A DNA stretch of 64,000 nt, taken from contig CM019217.1 in NCBI GenBank assembly GCA_009741485.1, positions 41,183,336 to 41,247,335 of the forward strand. Direction: 5' to 3'. The stretch's first letter is position 1. Each line of letters begins with the position of its first letter. Both the position numbers and the translations under genes were made by a program. The DNA is from Malurus cyaneus samueli. Lineage: Eukaryota > Chordata > Aves > Passeriformes > Maluridae. The notes beneath the pieces were generated by a model. It did no database searches. It was not told the DNA's origin and was given only the letters and a program-made list of their open reading frames with translations. This document shows, in pieces, positions 12,828 through 27,200 of the stretch.

Positions 12828-15800
12828 TATTTTATCTGTATGAATAGGAAACCCTACATGCCAAAATAAAATTATTAACAAAGTAGATAGTTAATATAAT
12901 TCTAAGTGAGAAGAGACACTAACAAAAAAAGCAAAATATTGAACATTGTGCCACTTATATGACATACAAAAAATAGAATGTCAGTTTAACAAAATCCCCA
13001 CTGTCTGCTGTTTTCCGTTACAGGTTTGATGAAAATACTGATTATTCTAAGGACAGGGCTTTGCATGGTGAGCACTTGCATGGGAATTGTTTGCCTCTCC
13101 TGTAGACTTGTTAATGATCTGGCTGTTACTGTTAATTTCTTATTTCATTGCTGCTTCCAGTAAATTGTTCTTATACCCATGATCTTTACCTTTTGTGCCT
13201 CTAATTCTCCGCTCCAGCCTGCCATAGGGGGAAGGGAAAGAAGTATGTGAGTGACACATAGCTCGGAGTGTTTCACTGGGAACACTAAACTGGGGAATAC
13301 CATTTCTAAAACAAGACAAAAAGTTATTTCTATGGCCCTAGTCTAGACTTCTCCTCTTTGGATAAGAAAGAAAACATCTGACGGCTCCTAAAAAGCAGAA
13401 ATCTCAACCAACAAAACAGTCAAAAATTTAGAGGTGGACAAAAAAAAGAGAGAAAATATTATTGGATAGTTCATATCACTCATCGAGAAAGTTCTTTAGA
13501 ATTATGCAACCTAAAAGATCTCAGATAAAAATACAGCTCCACAGCCAGATGAAAAATACTTCTTTAACAGTTTGCTTGCACAGATGGAGATATACTAAGA
13601 TACAATTAAATTTACTGAAAAAATTAGTCTTATTTTAGCATGCTCAAGATCTTAAAAAAACTCACGAAATAAAATGTACTTTGTAAGCGCATTTGATGTT
13701 CGACAGTTTTCCTCAACATACCAACACACATGCATCAGTCAGCAAGTATACTCTGAAATCTCAGTTACCGCTTTTAACTTTCTTCTGATACAAGCACACC
13801 TTTTTATCTGTTTTCAAACATCTGCTTCGAGTCTATTTGTCCTTTTTCCTTAAGGTATCCTCAAGATCCAATGAGCCTGAGGTTCTTTCTCTTCCTTACA
13901 GTCATAAAATATAGAGTATTTTTTGCCTTTAGGAAATTGACTGCTATTCTTAAGGATGGAAACAGTCATAAGAAAAAATACCTTACTTTGGAAAATTAAT
14001 GAATTTCAGGCACAGGCAACAGGTTTACTACTTCATTTTTTCAGCTGTTGATTCCAAGAGGCTCTATATTGGAAATAGCTGGGAGCTTTTCCTTCCAAGA
14101 TGTGAAAATAGTGCAGATTTGCAACAATTGGTTATAGTAGCTTGGCGTCTACAGTTACTCCTCATAACCAAAGATAATCTTATCTAGTCACTAGTTTTGG
14201 AAAATTGTAATTGAAAACACTATATGCAGAAGATCACTTTTGCACATTGTGTGTACACAATGCACTTTTATCTAAGAAACTTCACAGGCAGATGGCTTCA
14301 GTGGCTTGCCAGATAATAATCATACTATCCTACCACTTTATGACAATGTTACATGCTTTGCAAAGAGCTAGATGTAGCATGTCTTCAGATAATGCATGAT
14401 GAGACAAATTTGTCTTCTGTATTTTCAAAATATTGTTAAAATAATTTACACCATTGCATATATTTTCAATTCAACAGGGATTTGTTTCCAGTGCAGCTTC
14501 TTGGACTCACAGTTAGTCATTCTAAGCATTCACCTTCCCCTACCTCAGGCTCCTGGCCAGATGAGCAATTACATGGCATTGTCTCTGATCCCTGACCAAA
14601 TTAACATCTTTATATTAGTAAGGAGCACAGCTTAAAGCGACATCTGTCTAGTGTGCCAACATTATTTACAGCCTCTGTTAAAGATTTTAACTTTTCCGAG
14701 CAAATCTAAGGTGACATGAAATTACAGTTATGTTTCCAGCCAAACAATTCAGAGCAAGAAGTAAGTTTAATATCTGTGACTATCTGCCATTTACTATCAT
14801 CATATCCATCTTCCTATTGCCACCATTCCCTGATATTAAATTATTATTCCCATAACAAATTTGCCGCTATTTTGCAGGTAGTGCTCTAAGATACTGATGC
14901 CACAGGCACATAGATAGTTAATATGCTGGAAATGTGAGGGATAATGACCATCCAGCAAGCTCCTAAGCCACACGGAAGGCATAAGCTGTTTATGAGGAGC
15001 TAAGAGCTAGTGAGAAGATTATACCCCAACAAATTAAGCAAGCAATTTATATTCTAGCCTTGATTCTCCTACGTGAGCATACACAATCACAGCTTCTATG
15101 TATATTGGTTTTCTTGCTGTGTCATGTTCTTTTTCTATTGAAGACAGACAGGATTTCTTAATGATTTACAGGGTAAGCAACAAAATTCACTCAGATAGAA
15201 CTCCAGTGCCAAGCAAGGAATTAATCTGAGGTGTTTAATGTGTTGGAATATATCTCTAAATGAGTCACGTATGTCCCCAGCTCCTGGCATCAGCCACGAG
15301 GCAAGACTATTTTGTGCTATAATAATCAGTGACACAGTTACCTGCCAACACCATCAGCTCCCAGGGGCATCAGAAATTTGGATTCCAGAATGAGATGCCA
15401 TATTTATTAAACAAGGCTCTGTTGCAGGTAATATTCGAGCTCTGTGATGCATTAAAGCAGCAGAGACAATTTCAGGAAACAAAAGCACTGTTTAATGCTG
15501 GAGTCTTTTTCACTGCTGTTTGACTGGCTTTTACTTCATTGTTTACAATTTCCAGTTGCTTATCAAATATATACAGCACATAAATTTCAACCTGTGGATT
15601 GCTTATAAATGGTCGGCTGTAACAACTTTGGTTTAAAGAGGTTTTATTCTCATGAATATTCAATCATTTGTTTTTTCTGCACCACATTGTTTTCTTTCCT
15701 GTCTGGGTGACATAATAATTTGAAATGGTTCTGTTTTCTTTCACATCTAATTCTATTTTACACAAAACTTGGATACGTACCCAAAAGTGCATTTTCTTTA

Positions 15801-16204
15801 ATAATTTTCCCTGCATAAATATGTGTGCAGGGGAGGGGGAGGACTAGTTAAAAAGCCCATATACACACTCAAGCCCAGATTGTGTTGGGAAGGCAATGAA
15901 ATTGCTCCCTTACTGCACACTGTGATCTAAAATGGAAACTGCTGTGCTACTCTGCTAATAGAACAGGTTACAGCACGATTCAAGACCTTTCTCTCTCATT
16001 CAGAAATTACTATGGACTGAATGAGAAAATTATCTCTTTCTCCTAAAAGGCACATATATAAAGTGATTTACTTTCTGTTCTTCATTACAAACAGGTATGG
16101 ATCCCACTTACATCTGCCAAAACCTACGATAATCAGACTGGAAAATGCCGGGAGATGGCAGGCTCACAACCCACAACATTAATGCAAAGCTTAGACTGTT
16201 TTTC
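12828..16204. other. Unassigned non-coding DNA, possible conserved stretch near 15400-15660
   Basis: No gene identified. A quasi-palindrome lies at 14241-14264: ATTGTGT and ACACAAT arms around GT, extended by TGCA on both sides with one bulged base. The part at about 15400-15660 is even in composition and free of simple repeats, which is compatible with a conserved non-coding element. Two short opposing frames overlap there (15329-15523 plus, 15472-15663 minus). Neither has a recognisable domain. Confidence 0.5.
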
Positions 16205-17165
16205 CCAGTGGATCAATTTACATTTATCTGTATTAGATTTTGCCTACCATTTCATTACTACTTGCATCTTGTAAAGCCCTTCTATGAGTCTGTGCTGCCT
16301 GCCACTGACCTCTTCAGTGCCTTGAATAACACAGTGTCATCTGCACACTTTCCCACTGTCCATGACCCACTCATTGATCCGTTGATCTATCAGCCAATGA
16401 CTCATCCATGTCACTATCTTTCCTCTTGCCCCACCAATGCCTTAAAAGCTCAGGGAGAATGTTTGCCTTTGGGAAACTTCAGTACTTTATTTTAGCCGAC
16501 CAAATCATCCCACCAATATGCTTGCTGCTGTTCTGAAAGCACTTCAAGAAGCCTTAAAAAAGCACAATCTTTGCCAACAGAGCTATGCTGAAATTTGTCC
16601 TTCACCAAAGCTTCTGCTGATCTGCCCAGTACAGGAGTCAGAACAGCCAGCCTGTGCTTCCCTACATTGCTCCCACCAAAACTTTTGGGATGTAAGAGTT
16701 GCCATTCTCCTGTCTCTGGATACCAGGGCTCTTCCAAATAGTGTCCATAAGTGCAAGATGCTTCATGCTTAAGCTGTGTTTGAATTTGTGTGTGAGTATT
16801 AACCAATCTTGACGATTTTGGAGTGTTCCTTCCACTTAATTGCACCCCATCTTCTTCTGAAGTCAGCATATCCTATGCTGACTCCATAAACATATCCTAT
16901 GCTGACTCCATTTTTTCCTGTTAGATCCTTACAGGGTACAAATTCTATTTGCTTCTTCATGAATATCAATGCATAAAATTCATGTAGCTTCCTTGAAAGG
17001 GTGTCATGCTCTTTGGGTGCTCCTTCTATAATCTGGGTGTGACAGTACAAGCCCTCTGGTAGGCTTCTTTTCCAAATACACTGGAAAAGTTATTTTGTTC
17101 CTGTTTTGTTCCTCTAGCTAGCTTCTTATCACTACTCCTTGACTTCCAGAATAATATTCTATATT
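16205..17165 (-). mobile_element. Ancient CR1-type LINE fragment with reverse-transcriptase remnant
   Basis: CR1 elements encode an endonuclease plus reverse transcriptase. Here the coding sense is the minus strand. At 16336-16347 the minus strand encodes CADD within KCADDTVLF, the degenerate form of the FADD catalytic box of CR1 reverse transcriptase. Towards higher coordinates, 16940-17140 matches the endonuclease-RT linker region (plus-strand words such as AATGCATAAAATTCATGTAG and TTTGGGTGCTCC). That is the order expected for an element read right to left. The middle part (16450-16800) is diverged. No single frame is intact, so it is dead. Both ends are ragged, and it looks older than the CR1 tails elsewhere in the window. 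The frames at 16145-16495 and 16492-16869 are by-products of this relic. Confidence 0.75.
16867..16911. repeat. Tandem duplication, 21-bp unit with 24-bp period
   Basis: The 21-bp unit starting CATATCCTATGC occurs twice, exactly, at 16867-16887 and 16891-16911, separated by AAA. It lies inside the old CR1 copy, so it postdates that insertion. Identity of the two copies suggests a fairly recent local duplication. Confidence 0.9.
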
Positions 17166-18957
17166 GAAGCTGTCAGTGTTTATGATATTTACTTTTTTTC
17201 TATTTACTTATATTTGCATTTACTCTATTCCTATGATGGTTATCAGGTACAACCATCATGGAGTCCTTGCCAGTGATCAAAATGATATAAAATGTATGGG
17301 TCTCTGATAAACCATGCTGTATGAAATCATCCTCCAGACCAGTTCTGTACAATGAGAATTGCATCATCTTTGTAGCTATTGTTATCATCTCAGATAATCA
17401 CCAAAAGGAGCATCTCTAAGCTTTTTCTTTGTTTCTGCCTACAGAAATATTTTCACAACTCCAGCATTAGACTTCCCAATAACTCTTGACCATCCAAATC
17501 CAGGTCACTCATGCACTGTGGAAAGAAGCCATACTAGCATAGATGGTTATGTATAGAGATCTGATTCCCATCAACACAAGCTAGCAGAAGCATGCCAATT
17601 GCTTTGACTAGAATTCCAAAGTTTAGCTAAATTTAGTATTCACCAATTTCGGCACCAGGACAACTCTCAAAGTCAAGACATTTATGTATCAAGAGAGCTT
17701 ACAAAGCCAAAATGTGTCTGTCAGAATCTTGAAAATTTTTCTTTTCATGCTTTAAAAATAAGTAATGAAAACCAGATATATTCTCCCCGGTAGAAAGAAA
17801 AACATTTTCTTGTATTGAAAGAGTAAAGGCACCATTTCTGTTCCAAATTACTGTTTCTACAAAGATTTCAGGGATATATCTGAGGCATACTTGGAAATGC
17901 ATTAGTTATATGTTTATTTATTCACTCCATAAAGGGTTCAGTATTGTGTCAGATTCTGCATTGCATATAATAGCAACTGGCATGATGTCACCACCCAGTT
18001 GGTTAGAACAAAAGGAAAAGGCTGCTCTTATTCATTGGCAACTGTGTCCTTTAATGAAAATGTTTTTATTTACCAGTTTTGCATAGCATCTTGTGGTTTT
18101 TTTTGTAACTATAGCAACTATTCATTTTTGTTTGAATAAAAATGTGTTGTTATGCCATGCAACTTGCTGGCCCATAAATTAAGGATGCCTGTTGGAACTA
18201 GAATGCCAGAGTTCAGTTTTCCCACTTAGTTTTAAATTTACTTGTTCACTCTTGGTGAAGAAAGTGCCTGTCTTTGATGAAGGAAAAAAAAAAGTATTTG
18301 TCCTGAGTAGGTGGAAAAGGTCATTCTGCTCAGAGCACAAAGCACCGGTGCTGATGGCTGCTGACAGAGGAGTGAATCAGCCTGAGCAAAGAAAATACTG
18401 GAATTATCTTTACAAAGCTATGGCAACAATACCAGTCAAGAGGAAAGAAAGAGGTAAAAAAGAGGATGAGATGTGAAACCACAGCTGAAACTTACCGGCA
18501 TCCTAGAAAGAGCAGCTGAACTCCCAGTCACAAGAACACATTTCGGCAGCTCTGGCCTAGGCTGTGGTGCGCAGAATCCCTGCTGCAACATTTCAGAGCT
18601 GACTGCCCTGCTGCCATTCTTCAGGCCAGTGTAACCTTGACCCTTAGAAAATACCTGCTGGCACCTAATTCCTCCTCAAATAAAGACCCTGAACTTTTAT
18701 TACTACATTTTTCAAGCCCACAATGGATTAAAGCATTGCAACCACATAGATTTTTCTCTTCTTAATTCACTCCCATCTGTTTCTCCTCTTTTTTTTTCTG
18801 AGAAAAGTAGGAGATTTTTATTCAAGTCAGTTAATGCTAGAAGGTGCTATTTTACTTCTGCCTGTATTGTAGCAGCTGTTTGCATTTCCGATGTACCTGA
18901 AATTTCAAATAAATCCTCTGTTACTTAGGCTCTGTTCTGATCCCTCATCGGTATAAC
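17166..18957. other. Unassigned AT-rich non-coding DNA
   Basis: No gene or named repeat recognised. A 94-codon frame at 18192-18476 (plus) is lysine-rich with no family resemblance and no splice context that I trust. Short T runs occur near 18097-18105 and 18788-18798. Confidence 0.55.
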
Positions 18958-19085
18958 AGAGAATTGTAGAATAATTCAGGTTGGAAGGGATTTCGAGATA
19001 TCCTCTAGTGTAGCCTGCCATTCAGAATGGAGAGTCAAATTTATTTCAGACCAGGTTGCTCAGTCCAATTTCAGCAGCATTCCTC
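18958..19085 (-). mobile_element. CR1 LINE 3' tail fragment
   Basis: On the plus strand the reversed CR1 3' end starts near 18958 (AGAGAATTGTAGAATAATTC). The hallmark AGGTTGGAAGGGATTTCGAG follows, and further in come AGACCAGGTTGCTCAGTCCA and CTCCTGAGGT. This is the non-coding tail plus a little upstream sequence of a 5'-truncated copy, the usual fate of CR1 insertions. The element is about 130 bp and diverged. Confidence 0.9.
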
Positions 19086-22000
19086 CTGAGGTATCTGGGT
19101 ATAGATGAAAGAATAAACTGCCTGCAGCAAAAGTAATAAATTGATAATTTGATAAAGGACATTGCAAACCAAGGTTAACATAATACTCATATTTCTTCTT
19201 AATCCAAACAGTAGTTTATCTTGAAATATTATCTCCAGAATTACTTTCAGAATTCCCTATCCAACCTCAGTACTAAGTTTCATGGAATGACTTCTCCAGA
19301 TAAAGTTCAGTATGTGTATAAATTTCATGTGAATTGAAACCTGAAAGATTCATGCCCTTTGATCTTTGCAAGACATCATTACTGCATTATCTTTCAATGC
19401 ATTAATTAATAATAAATGCTTCATTCATCATGAAGCTAAGCTAAGCATATTTTTTCACATCCTCCCAGTTCCAGGATCCAAATTCTATTAAAAAGCTTAA
19501 GGACTAGCACATCTACATTTCCAGATGCCTAAGTCTCTTAAGAACAGAATTGATGCAGCAGGATCTTTTAGTATTATTACTCTTCATACTAAGGTAAAAG
19601 TATCTCTGTTTGGTTTCCTTTTCTATGATGCTACTTTACACTAGCATTTTATTTTGGAGGAAAAAAACCCAAACATCAATATTTCAGTAAATTTTTTCAA
19701 CACAGCTAGACAAAATATTAGATCTCACAAATATGAGCAGTAGTTTCCAAGCTACATTCCCATGATGTCGGGTTGAGGCTCAAAACAACCGAAATCATTA
19801 TTTCCTGAATTTTAGATTCTGGTATAATTGTTCAGTAGAGATTCACTTATAACAGGTCAATGAAAGGTAAATAACACACAAGTGAATTTTAGGAGGGCCA
19901 GTGATAGTTTAAAGCCAGTTTTGACAGATCTGCTAACCTATGTATAGTGCTCTTGGGGAGAGCTTTGACTTGAACAAGTTTTCATCAGATCACTGCTTCA
20001 GTGATTCTTTCTGAAATCTTACAGAGCCTAATGGAAATAATACCAACTGCAGCATCCCTTGCTCTAATTCCCATGAAAATGCCAAAGCAAGGAGATTTTT
20101 GCCCACAAGGCATCTGGGTGAAATAGGAGCTAAAAACTCTCTCCCATTTCCCTTCAGTGGGGCAAAACAGCAGATAAAATGCAACTTCCAGTCATAAGAA
20201 TTCATTACAAGAGGAAAAGTAAAGGCAGAAAAGAGATCATGGAGAAATTTTTTAAAAGCATAGGTATGCTATGAACAGGAAGAAATCTTCTGTCCTGTTC
20301 CCAAAGGTCAAAATGTTAACATTACTCCTAAAAAAGGTGTCTCCCCATGGGAAGAGCTTCTCCATGCAGTCTGTGTGTGTATGTCTAGAAATATAACCTC
20401 AGCTCCTGATCATTTTGTTTCTGAGAGGGGGCTAGTCAGTGAAAATCTCCAGTGGCAGATAGAGATTGGGATTAATAGTTGAGCCATGTGTTTCTATCTT
20501 TGGCAGCAGACTGAGAAGAATGCTCCAATCTATCAGATTCTTCCATGGAGTAAAAGAAGTAATGTTTCACATCAAAAGTATGAGCAGCACCACCTGGAAA
20601 TGGCAAATGTTACTCTCCATCATGTTTTTTCCCTATTCAGATTGTCAGATGGACTTTATGCAGATGCATAATTCATGCATAGTAAGTATAGGGCTATTTT
20701 AGGATTATATATTAGTACTCAGAATATCTTTGCTACCACCTCACCATATCCTACAGCCTATGATAAGTCATAGTATCAGCCATTTCCTTAGTCCGGCAAA
20801 TTAAGTAAAGAGAAATGTGATTAAGTTATCTGTACCATTAATCAAGATACAACAACATTACCAGCAGAGTGGCTTTTAAATTTGGAAAAGATCTGTAAGT
20901 CATTTTGGCTGTGGCAGGTGAACCCATGGTCCAAACCTCAAAATCAAGTAGTGAGTGACAAGACAAGACAATGAAGGGAAATTCTGGTAAATAGCTGGTA
21001 CAGGGTAGAGTCTCTAGAAGACAGGATTAAGTAGGCTTTGAAAATCTTTCTAGGATTCAAAAATGAAAACTGCAAGTACACATTGGATTGAATCAATTAG
21101 AAACACCATTAATTTAGTTTTCCAATTACATACTTTGCTCAATACATTTCCTTCTAAATCTCAATTTCTCCACTGAGCATGGCTTTAAAGACAAGAAATA
21201 AAGCAAGCACACTTGGATCCTCAGGATCGCAATCTCAATTTGCACAAGATTCCCATTGATGTAAGCAAGGATAAGGTGAAATACAGCCTTCAGCACATTT
21301 CACCATCTACCAGTAGGACCTACAATTCAGGGGGAGAGGAGCTGGAAATAAAACATGATCTAACCAGAAAAGAAAAGCTGAAACCACAAAATCTATTATT
21401 GACTCATGTCTCAGTAAAAATGCTTCAAGATCTTCTGCATCAATATGTGATTGGATCAGTCATTTTATTATTCTGAACACAGCCAAGATCTATAGGTCAG
21501 GAACAAGAATGTTTGCTTTATATTTTCTTGAGAGGTGAAACTTCTTAACTGAATCTTACACTTAATCATTTTCAAATCCCAGGCTATATCTGCTGATCCC
21601 TGTTTCGATTTAAAATAAAATTCATTTTCCGGTTTGCTGCATGACTTTTATTTCAGATTTGACTCAGAGATTTATGAACGTGGTATAGCTTTTCTTGCTC
21701 AACACTTGAACAATCTTGGTCCCTGTGGTGACTTCCACATTGCTGCAAGTGGGAAGAAACACTCACTACTGTAAAATGATATGACATCCCTTCTTCAAAA
21801 GCCAAAGCAAATTTTTGAAGGCTGAAGTGTTCAGTTGCAAGAGGGATGAAAACCCAGGAGGATGTAGACCTCACAGGATTGTCAAAAGTCTATGCCAGTT
21901 TTCAATTCATGGCTTCTTAATTGAGAAACAGAGAGAATCTGGGCACACAATGAATCATGGAGAGGAGAGAGAGAGAGGCTATTGACTGAACCCACAGTTT

Positions 22001-24169
22001 CTCCTGTCGCCACTCACACTTAAATCTGACTTTGACTCAGAGTAACATAATTTCTCCTGCTTCACACTGCACTGCACAATTTACCACAGAGGTTAAATAT
22101 ATAGCAAACAAACCACAGGATTCCAGAGCTGGGCACAGCATAGCACAGCAGCATGGCATCTCTACTGCCACATATCCTTAAGGGGCAATGCTTTGCCAAT
22201 GTTGACTATTGCACACCCAAACCATTTGGTACCTCAGCTTGCAATGCCCTTCATGGTGCCACTGACAAACATGAGGGAGCTGATCTTTTCTACTCTCTCT
22301 AGTACCCAAGCATAGGTTGAGGTACAAACAGTTTGGAGCAAAGTCAAAACTCCAACTTTGATGCTGAGATCCTCTGCTCCGTTTGCTTGCTTAACTCCAG
22401 AGTTCTGGGGGTTTTTAATACCTAGAAACACTGGTTTTTATGGGGCCAAATTTATTTGGTATAGAGATCACATTGACTGTAACTTATAATAATGTGGGAT
22501 AAATTCACTCAGTGCACCCTATGGGCCTCTATTTTTGTGCCATACCAAGATTTCCATGGGAGCACACCACATTCTCCAGCCCTGCAAACCTTCCAGAGCA
22601 AAGCCTCCACAAAAAAAAAAATGTATGTACTACGTATAACATATATCTGTTTAATACACATTGAACTGCAGAAGTTATGTAGGGAGTTACAGCACAACAA
22701 ATGACTTTGAGGCCAAATTTTTCAAAATGGGATTTGTTGTCTAATATCATGAGGACTGCATGGTAAGGGGCAAGTTTTTTGTTGATTTTGTGATATTCAG
22801 TGTCTGAAATAATTAAGGGAGTCGGTTGACTCAGGATCTCTCTAAAACACACAGCAACCTATTCAAACATTAAGGCAGCTCAATGCTATTAAAGATCATA
22901 CCTCTTTGCACTGGGACTTTTAGCTTGGACTGAGACACCTTAAAAAGTGACAGAAAAAACCAAATTAAATGAGAACTGAAAATTATTCCCCAAAAATTCA
23001 TTTGAAGGCAAATTGACAAGTAGCAAAGACAAATATATGGTATTCAGATCTAAGTTTAGCTGGAGAACACACAAATTTCAAAATGTCAGGCAGCTCAGAA
23101 TAGTGAAATCAATGCTCTAAAAAACAGTTAAATCTCTAATGAATAACCAAACTACATTTCCACAGACAAAGCACTTGAAGGCTACGTATGTTGGGAATAG
23201 GTGTATTTTAGTTTTCAGATCTTGTACTTTACAAGAAAATAAAATGGGATATTAATCACTAATTCATTGATTAATACAATGTACTCACATTTTAATAAGC
23301 CAGTTGAAAATTTTACCTCCTTTACAGTTCTACTTTGCAAAGCATTTCCTACATAATTAATTTCAAGCAACTTACTTCTTCCTACCAGTATCTTCTTGAC
23401 TATCTAGCAATGCTCATATACTCAATTTCCAGAGCATTTCACTTCAAAATGAGATGAACAGAAGTGTGACTCATGAACACCTAGGAGCATTGAACCATTT
23501 GGCACTTCCTTTATCACAAAGCAAAATCAATGTACTGAAAACAATCTTGTATTACTTCACCTTGTTCACAGTACTGCAAATTCCTCCTTTTTCCACAAAA
23601 AAAAAGTAACAAAAATAACATACTAGAAAGTACCATTTATTCTGGTTTACATTTTCAAATATTCTACAACCATTAATATTCAGAAAATCTTTTAGTTAGA
23701 AAGTATGAACTTGCAGCAATTGATCTAAAATTGAAGAAAATAGCCCCATCAATCCTAGACATGTGTATTTCTACACAACTTTAAAAGTACTGGCTTCATT
23801 TTATATGTGATAAAGGAATATCATATTAGCCTCTTTTTACTGCAAAGCACTGAGACACAAGTTCTAGAATTCAAGATACTTCAGGTTAGAAACCAAGTCA
23901 GTCTGGTCTCCTAGTTTAAAATGGAGATAAACTTACCAGTCCAGAAGACAGTTCACATTTTCAGCTAACTGAGTTGTGATCTGAAAATGCTATAATCATC
24001 TGGTAATTTTACCAGTAACTTGTGGTAACAAGGGTACTTAGGTTCAGTCTTTTAAAATCATAGTGGAGGAATCAAAGCCATATCCGATTTTTGGCAGAAG
24101 AGGAAAAGACAGTTCAGCATCTTCCAACTCCTACTGCCAACATGGACCTTACAAAAGCATCATGGAAAG
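19086..24169. other. Unassigned AT-rich non-coding DNA
   Basis: I see no gene. Content worth naming: a block rich in ATTA/TAAT words at about 19380-19450 that could bind homeodomain proteins, a GA-rich run at 21958-21980, and an A11 run near 22610-22621. Frames up to 107 codons (22529-22852, minus) have no recognised domain and overlap other chance frames. Confidence 0.55.
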
Positions 24170-24225
24170 TGATCATTTACACCTCATCTGAAAATCCCTT
24201 CCAACATGAATGAATTATTCATTAA
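24170..24225 (+). mobile_element. Possible short CR1 3' end
   Basis: The plus strand reads AAAATCCCTTCCAACATGAA followed by TGAATTATTC, close to the last bases of CR1 elements (a CCTTCCAACC word, then the ATTCTATG-type terminal repeat). Only about 50 bp align by eye and the terminal repeat is degenerate, so this is tentative. Confidence 0.35.
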
Positions 24226-27200
24226 GCTCTGAGCAAAAGACTGTAGCAACAGGGACTAGACCACTGCGCCCCTAGCCCTCAGACACCAAAGAAATGTTGA
24301 TCCAGGGTTTCAAGAGACTCACATAACATCCTATTTTGCAAAGATTTCTGACTCCTCTTTGGTATCGTTTTTGAACATGGGAATGGTAACAACATTAACA
24401 ATTCCACCCACACATTTTTTAGTCGTGATGGATATAGGTACTCAAACCTGAATGCATCAGATGAAAATATCATGATATTTCTCTCACTTGCTCTTTCTGC
24501 CATTCAAAAATTTTAAGGTGAGTTAGAGCAATGAGCAGGGTAGGACTAGTAAAGACTGATACAAAAATAGCAAACATCACTTGATCAAAGAGAGATATGT
24601 ATCTAAAAATTTATCTGTGAGACAACAGGAACAATCTTTGTAATGCATGAGACAAGCAAAGGAAATCTTAGGGGACAGACCAGCTGCAGAGGATGATTTA
24701 TATAAATCAGAGATTAGTGCCACTGACATTAGTTTCAAACACCCATTTTTTAACCCAAATCAAAAGCTGCCTAGTGTCTAAACTAGATCTGACCTGATAT
24801 TCTTTTTGCACAATATTCCCAAGCAATTTGAATAAGTGTTTCAGGCAGGCATTTATATCACCTGACCATATGTGAAAAGCTTTGACCTTTCTTTACTTGA
24901 CAAGGATGTGTCACAGGCAAGCTGCATTAAGTCCTATTAAGCCAAAATTTGAGCTGAATTAAAAAACAAAACTATATCAGGAAAAACAAACAGAATAAAA
25001 TTGCTGTAATAACATTAATCAAAAACCTTAGCAACCCCAGGACTTTGTCTCACTGTATGAAAAAGCTCTTTTACTTGAAGGGGATGATCAGCCTATCCCA
25101 AAGTAGAAACAACCCCCAGCAATGTATGGTTGAAGAAAACAGAACTGAAAATGAATTTTTAAAGATTACCACCAAAGGCACCTCATAAATACAAAGTGCA
25201 AACTCTATAGAAGCTAATTCTGTTGCTAATTCTGTGGCTCCTGATGGGGCCTCATTATTCTTCTCTTATGCAGCAGAAAAGTATTAAGCATCATTATCAA
25301 ATATATTTGTACCAAAGTTGCTTTTTAGGGTTTTTGGTTTTTTTTTCTAAATGAAGGAAACCAAGATCATACAAAAACATTTCCCAAGAACAGGATAAAG
25401 ATGCATTTACTGCCATAGTTTCAGTAGTGTTATTCACACTCAGTGTGTCTTTTAATAAAAAGATTATGAAAGGGTATGAAGACAAAGCACAAAACCAAAC
25501 CATGATCCAGATTGTCAGGCAGCAAATAGGGCTCTCCAGACACTATTTGAAATTGAGTGGTATTTCAGCTGCTACTACAATAATACAAAGTTTGTCTGTA
25601 AGATAATGAATAGCTCACTTGAAAGATAATGAACAGTGACTCTTCTGTACCTTATCAGATAACACAGGTAAACAAACAGAGCTTAAAAGATTTCTAGTCC
25701 CCAGCAGCACAAACGCAAAGCCTGGCACGCAGGAATCCTTCACCTAAGGACTGTCCCTTTTTTTACTGTCCCTTTAATATGCCTAGCACAAAGAGGGCAT
25801 TTGGCTCCCACATGCTCAGTGTACACAAGGGCCAGGCAACACAACCACACCACACCTAGACAGGGCACTTGTTGAACAGTAGGATTTTGTATTTTATGGA
25901 ATTTGCTTCTGGCTTCTCTGTTAGGGGTAAGAGGAGTTTTTTGCTTAAAACAGAAATTCCAGATCTTTGCAATGCATCAAGGCATTCTTTTGTCAGTTTT
26001 AAAGCACTTATGTTGAATATCCCTGAATATAAATGAATGTTCTGATAAGACAAAGTGATTGTTACTCAGAAGTAGAATTAGTTTGAAAATATCTCCTTTA
26101 AGACCTTAAAAAATCTCTTAGATCATTTGTATTTATCTCAAATGTTCCAAGGATTTCAATTCTCCCTGGCACGCATGAAATCACTCTGGTGATGAGACTG
26201 GCATTTAAACAGGCAGGCTTCCAACAACCTAAGAATAGAAAATTGACTCAAAAATTACCAAATAATTTATCTCATATGATCATCTCAGCAATCATAGTGG
26301 TTACAAGCCTCTTATACTTTCCAGTGCACAAATGGTAAACCCAGGCTAAAATTTCAGCACATGCATAGGGTTTTAAAGGGTCAGAATTTGGGCAGCTCTC
26401 CAGTAAAAGAACATAACTCTTAGAACTGGAATATAAGCAGTTCCTTCACAGTTAGGATCCTTATCATTAATATTCACTGAAGTAAATTGAACCACTTACA
26501 TTTTTAGTTTATTATGGTTTTGTGAAAGTGTTTTTTTTTTTATTTTTTTTTTACCCCATCAGTCTCACAGAATTTTAACTAAAGGTATTTTACTGTCTCT
26601 ATTTCCTACTCCTGATTACTTGGTGGTGGGATAGCTACCGTCCTGTTTCTTCCCACTGAGATGAATATGAAGTAATGTCCATGCTGAAAAAGTCAAAAAA
26701 GTCCAACACTTTGCCATTCTCTTCTAAGGGGATTATTGCATTCCTCTTTCTGTCCACTGAGACCAAAACTTTCAATTTTGAAGAAGGGCAGAAAAACAAA
26801 TTTTCAGTCATAAATATTTCTTTGCTTAAGCAATTCATTTCAGAGATCTAGTCCACAGAGACCGTAGGAGGCAAAGGGTAACAGGAGGTGCACAAGCATA
26901 CAGGGAAATGTGCGAGAGAGCAGGTAAAGCAGTGGAAACCCTTTACACATTCCAGCATCTGTACCTTCTTTTCATGAGGAAAAAAGCAAACAAAATTTAA
27001 CTGCATGGTTATTATGTTTGTCATGTTCAGCTCTTCAACGGCAGAAAATGGACAACACATTAAATTTCAGACATATCTGTCTACCTGCAGATTATTAGAT
27101 ACATCACATGTTAGCATTTTTCTTATTTTGCACTGATTACTGTAATATCCTTCACTTAAAAATCAAAATCAAGGAAAAGCAAGGTAACTCCCAATAGGGA

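Noticed and set aside
23860..23930. CR1-like stretch (CTTCAGGTTAGAAACC)
   Set aside because: The characteristic GGTTGGAAGGGAC core is absent and the match does not extend.
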